Shown one piece after another: positions 61,309 to 64,000 of a stretch of DNA of 64,000 nucleotides. Location: assembly GCA_023150945.1 (NCBI GenBank), contig JAKLJX010000004.1, forward strand, positions 62,001 to 126,000, written 5' to 3'. Under the pieces are notes generated by a model. The model ran no database searches, had not been told where the DNA came from, and was given only the letters and a program-made list of their open reading frames with translations. The DNA is from a bacterium. Lineage in GTDB: Bacteria > Zhuqueibacterota > Zhuqueibacteria > Zhuqueibacterales > Zhuqueibacteraceae. Each line of letters starts with the position of its first letter. Positions within the stretch are counted from its first letter, which is position 1. Position numbers and translations under genes: made by a program.

Positions 61309-62352
61309 CTAGTCAACAATGAGAGTGAACTCGCTGGCAACGCCAACTTCGCCGATCGGCCTCGCTTCTTCCTGGCCGAGGCGGTCAAGGAACTCTCGCA
61401 GGCACTGCGGCGGCAGTGCGATCAGCAACCCGCCGGCCGTTTGTGGATCGAACCAGACACTCACCAACGCGGCCTCCAGGCCGGCTGCGAGGCGTGCGCG
61501 TGTGCCGACGAATTCGGCATTGCTGCGGCCGCCGCCAGTTAGGTAGCCGGCGCGGGCGAATTGCAAAGCTCCCGGCAAAAGGGGAATCATGCTGGCGGAG
61601 AGATGAAAAGTGACCTGGCTGGCTTGCGCCATTTCGTGCGCGTGACCCAGCAGTCCGAAACCGGTGACATCCGTCGCAGCATGCGCGCCCACGGCGATCA
61701 TGGCCGCGCTCGCCTGCCGGTTGAGTTGTACCATCACTTCCGTCAACCGCCGGCTGCCGGTCGCATCGAGCCGGCCGGATTTCAGCGCTGTGCTCAGAAT
61801 GCCGGTGCCCAAGGGTTTGGTAAGCACGAGAACATCGCCGGGGCGGGCCGTGTGCGAATGGATGATTCTCTGCGGATGAACCGTGCCGGTGACGGCCAGA
61901 CCGTATTTGATCTCGGGATCATCCACCGTGTGGCCGCCGATGATGGCCACGCCCGCAGCCGCGGCTTGCTCGAGGCCGCCGTTCAAGATCGCTGCCAGCC
62001 AGTCGAGATTGCCGTTCTTGGGAAAGCACGCGATGTTCAGCGCGGTGAGCGGCGTGCCGCCCATGACATACACATCACTCAACGCGTTGGTCACGGCGAT
62101 GCGGCCGAAATCATAGGGGTCATCGACGATAGGGGTGAAGAAGTCGACGGTCTGCACCAGCGCCAGGTCTTCCCGCAACTGGTAGATGCCGGCATCGGCG
62201 GCGAGATCGAGGCCGACCAGCACGTTGGGCATGGGCGTTTGCTTCACTTTACTCAAAACTTGCCACAACAACGTTGGGCTCAGTTTGGAAGCTCAGCCGG
62301 CGCAGCGAACGGTGTGCGTGAGTTTGATGATTTCGTCTTTGGTATGGCTCAT
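61309..62352 (-). CDS. selD: Selenide, water dikinase containing selenocysteine
   Basis: Makes selenophosphate from selenide and ATP for selenocysteine and tRNA modification. Standard calling gives only a 320-residue frame from a TTG at 62271. Reading upstream in the same frame through the TGA at 62293-62295 as Sec gives MSHTKDEIIKLTHTVRCAGU, then ASKLSP, from an ATG at 62352, for 347 codons, the length of E. coli SelD. Sec20 aligns with catalytic Cys17 and Lys23 with essential Lys20 of E. coli SelD. The ATG is one base after the stop of the upstream gene. A hairpin fitting a bSECIS follows the UGA. Family blocks VTNALSDVYVMGG and GGHTVDDPEIKYGLAVTG are intact. Confidence 0.93.
62254..62287 (-). 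promoter_or_regulatory. bSECIS-like hairpin in selD
   Basis: On the minus strand, five bases after the UGA codon (62293-62295), the RNA can fold as CAAACU / AGUUUUG (lower stem with one bulge), then GCC / GGC and CAAC / GUUG with apical loop GUU. A single bulged U lies in the upper stem (62265). A bulged U and a GU-containing apical loop at this distance are the known features of bacterial SECIS elements that bind SelB. Confidence 0.75.
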
Positions 62353-62353
62353 G

Positions 62354-62686
62354 TCAATTCAAGCAGAGCGTGCCAAACGCGTCTTTGTCCCGCTGCAATG
62401 CCTCTTTCAATTCCCGGCCGCAGCGCTCGCTGCAAATGACGAAGTACAAATCATTGCCGTCTTTCTTGGCCTGCGAATCGCTCGGCACCACGATCGCCGG
62501 CACGGTGCGGCGAATCAAGGCGAGGAACAGCGGAATGGTCTTGCCCTCGCGGTCGCGCAGATCGATGCCCGGCATGGCTTTCGCACCGCAGCCGAAAACC
62601 TCTTCATCGGGATCGATGACGCGGTCGCACCAGGCGCAGCGGTCGGGCATGGGGTCATGCGCGGCAGGTTTCTTCTTACGTTTCAT
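62354..62686 (-). CDS. Small zinc-finger-like protein upstream of selD
   Basis: About 110 residues from ATG 62686, which overlaps the stop of the DUF1295 gene. Cys pairs CAWC (about 16-19) and a later FVICSERCGREL (about 81-92), plus GCGAK, suggest a treble-clef-like zinc site. The middle part (IPLFLALIRRTVPAIVVPSD) is hydrophobic. I do not know a function. It is one base before the selD start, so the two are probably co-translated. Confidence 0.7.
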   Translation of the reverse strand: MKRKKKPAAHDPMPDRCAWCDRVIDPDEEVFGCGAKAMPGIDLRDREGKTIPLFLALIRRTVPAIVVPSDSQAKKDGNDLYFVICSERCGRELKEALQRDKDAFGTLCLN

Positions 62687-63486
62687 GAGGCAGATCTCAA
62701 GTTCTTTTTGAGCCACGGTATGAACATGCTGGTCGTGCGCTGATACTCCCGATAATCCTGCCCCTTGCTACGCAGCGCCTGGGCTTCGGTCGCGGGAATG
62801 CCGGTGACTTTGAATATCGCCAACAAGATAAGCACCGGCGCGCTGAGTGCCAGCCAACCCAGCGGCGAAGCCAGGGCGAACAGGGCGTAAGCGACCCAGA
62901 TCAACGATTCGAAGAAATAGTTGGGATGGCGGGAATAGTTCCACCAGCCCGCGCGGCACGTTTTGCCGCGGTTTTCGGGATTGCTTTTGAAGCGATGCAA
63001 CTGCCCATCCGCGGTGGTTTCACCGGCATAAGCCACCAGCCAGAGGCCGAAGCCGAGCCATTCGAGCGCGGCCAGGCGCGGCGCCGGATTCAAAGATGCC
63101 AACAGAAACGGCAGCGACAACACCACCGCGAGCAGGGCCTGTGCCTGAAAGAAAATGAAGAATTTCAATCCAAGGTGGGTTTGCCAGCGGCGCCGTAGTT
63201 CGCGATAACGGCCCTCTTCCGCCTGGCCGACATAACGCGTAAGCAGGAGAAAGAAAGCCAGGCGTAATCCCCACGTCATTGCCATGGCCGTAATCAGCAA
63301 TCGCCTTGGCAAGAAACCTTCCGCCGTGAGGCAATACCACAGCGCGAGCAGCGCCAATCCCAAAGCCCAGCCGAAATCCACGATACCGGCATTCTCGGTG
63401 CCGAGTTGGATCGCCCACAGGATCGTCATCAGCAACAGAACGAGCATCCAACCGCTGCCAAGCAGCGTGAAGATCTGGGCAGTCAT
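62683..63486 (-). CDS. DUF1295 membrane protein (steroid-5-alpha-reductase-like)
   Basis: A 267-residue polytopic membrane protein of the DUF1295 family. Family marks are ENAGIVDFGWALG (about 32-44), MTWGLRLAFFL, and the C-terminal cofactor region GKTCRAGWWNYSRHPNYFFE (about 188-207), with the N-Y-S-R-H-P-N-Y motif shared with 5-alpha-reductases and isoprenylcysteine methyltransferases. Activity is unknown. CGGAGAGAG precedes the ATG. It overlaps the zinc-finger-like gene by four bases and leads the selD operon. Confidence 0.92.
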   Translation of the reverse strand: MTAQIFTLLGSGWMLVLLLMTILWAIQLGTENAGIVDFGWALGLALLALWYCLTAEGFLPRRLLITAMAMTWGLRLAFFLLLTRYVGQAEEGRYRELRRRWQTHLGLKFFIFFQAQALLAVVLSLPFLLASLNPAPRLAALEWLGFGLWLVAYAGETTADGQLHRFKSNPENRGKTCRAGWWNYSRHPNYFFESLIWVAYALFALASPLGWLALSAPVLILLAIFKVTGIPATEAQALRSKGQDYREYQRTTSMFIPWLKKNLRSAS

Positions 63487-63659
63487 CGAATTCTCTCTCC
63501 GGTAATGCCGTTGCTGCAGGCCGTCCGCGCGTTTTGGCCTTGCGGCAGTCTTCCAACGCGGCGCCTGAATGTCGCACTGCGCTGCCTAATAGTCAACCCA
63601 TCTTTTTGTAATTTCCGCGGCGCCGGACTACCTGTTTGGCGGCATTCTCCAACTACACT

Positions 63660-64000
63660 TCAATAGCGCAGCAGACGTCTGGCTGTTTCCTCGATCTGCT
63701 GCTGGCGCACGAGGAATTCTTCCTCGAGCGGGGGACTGTAGGGCACGGGCGCGTCAAGAGCGCCCAACACGCACACTGGCGCATCGAGTGCCGCAAACGC
63801 TTCTTCCGCAATGATCGCGGCAATCGACTGGCCGAGGCCGCCGGTTTTGGAATCCTCGTGCACGATCAGCACGCGATTGGTGTGCCGCACGCACGCCAGA
63901 ATGGCATTCTTGTCGAGCGGCTGCAGCGAACGCAGATCGAGCACTTGGCAGGTGAGGCCGTCGTTCTCGGCGAGCGTTTGCGCTGCCGCCAGGCAGCGAT
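63660..64000 (-). CDS. 2-oxoacid dehydrogenase E1 beta subunit, C-terminal part (cut by window edge)
   Basis: The visible 113 residues match the transketolase C-terminal domain of E1 beta or fused E1 alpha/beta proteins: VLDLRSLQPLDKNAILACVR, VLIVHEDSKTGGLGQSIAAI, and the end segment DAPVPYSPPLEEEFL typical of pyruvate or branched-chain 2-oxoacid dehydrogenase E1. The gene continues past base 64000, so its start and total length are unknown. It catalyses TPP-dependent decarboxylation of a 2-oxoacid and acyl transfer to lipoyl-E2. The substrate cannot be decided from this part. Confidence 0.88.
   Translation of the reverse strand, partial: RCLAAAQTLAENDGLTCQVLDLRSLQPLDKNAILACVRHTNRVLIVHEDSKTGGLGQSIAAIIAEEAFAALDAPVCVLGALDAPVPYSPPLEEEFLVRQQQIEETARRLLRY

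Noticed and set aside
62271-62352. TTG at 62271 as the start of selD
   Set aside because: It lacks a ribosome site and would delete the catalytic residue and Lys; the upstream frame through UGA is intact and ideally placed.
1-64000. tRNA, rRNA, CRISPR array, prophage or IS element
   Set aside because: I looked in the intergenic regions and found no tRNA T-loop/acceptor pattern, no regularly spaced repeats and no transposase or integrase gene.

Overview
The window is about 60 % GC, densely coded bacterial chromosome with no phage, IS element, CRISPR array, rRNA or tRNA that I can recognise. The gene content suggests a Gram-negative member or relative of the FCB group, such as candidate division KSB1 or Calditrichota. 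Supporting genes are a TonB-dependent receptor with a carboxypeptidase-like N-terminal domain, a type III glutamine synthetase, an AgmX/PglI-type protein, a metalloprotease/TolB-propeller/BamA-barrel polyprotein, lipoproteins with lipoboxes, and RND pumps. This placement is inference from gene families, not from a marker gene. Start codons are often GTG or TTG with clear Shine-Dalgarno sequences, and several promoters fit TTGACT-N17-TATCTT.

Layout. 0.4-8.3 kb: TonB receptor, type III glutamine synthetase with a small Cys-rich ORF, argG, then an RHH-like/HNH gene pair. 8.4-13.7 kb: argH, a secreted hydrolase, a DUF962/DUF6884-like/YjbR cluster, and a DUF4143 ATPase inserted before a truncated second YjbR copy. 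14-24.9 kb: envelope genes (M28 lipoprotein peptidase, AgmX-like protein, protease-barrel protein, PQQ-propeller lipoprotein, PEGA-like protein) with an SDR and a divergent AIR-synthase-like gene. 25-32.6 kb: LysM and TPR proteins, a secreted GH13 pullulanase, a CPBP protease, and a vWA plus MoxR/ChlI-type ATPase pair. 33-37.7 kb: GAF/HD-GYP regulator, DNA primase, NYN-domain protein. 37.9-41 kb: a DNA methyltransferase divergent from a PD-(D/E)XK-like ORF and a second SAM methyltransferase. 41.3-44.5 kb: Nal1-like serine protease lipoprotein, a stand-alone copy of its N-terminal domain, and a membrane spermidine-synthase-like protein. 44.6-51 kb: an iron/redox block with an FMN-binding protein and porin divergent from a DtxR-like regulator, an SDR, feoA, feoB and a Cys-rich FeoB partner. 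51.2-52.4 kb: aat and a frameshifted membrane gene. 52.8-61.1 kb: a tripartite-type RND operon (adaptor plus two permeases) without an outer-membrane channel. 61.3-64 kb: an operon of DUF1295 protein, small Zn-binding protein and selD, then the end of a 2-oxoacid dehydrogenase E1 beta gene.

Most notable observations. (1) selD is itself a selenoprotein gene. An in-frame UGA at codon 20 aligns with the catalytic Cys17 of E. coli SelD and is followed at once by a bSECIS-like hairpin. A start one base after the upstream stop gives exactly 347 codons. (2) The methyltransferase at 37.9-39.4 kb is a full-length internal duplication. Its first half has lost both the SAM motif and the catalytic motif, giving a pseudo-methylase fused to an active methylase. 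It is divergent from an unrecognised ORF with an E...D-x8-D-x-K nuclease pattern, so the pair is a candidate new restriction-modification system. (3) One RND permease carries about 190 extra residues with added membrane segments between TM6 and TM7.
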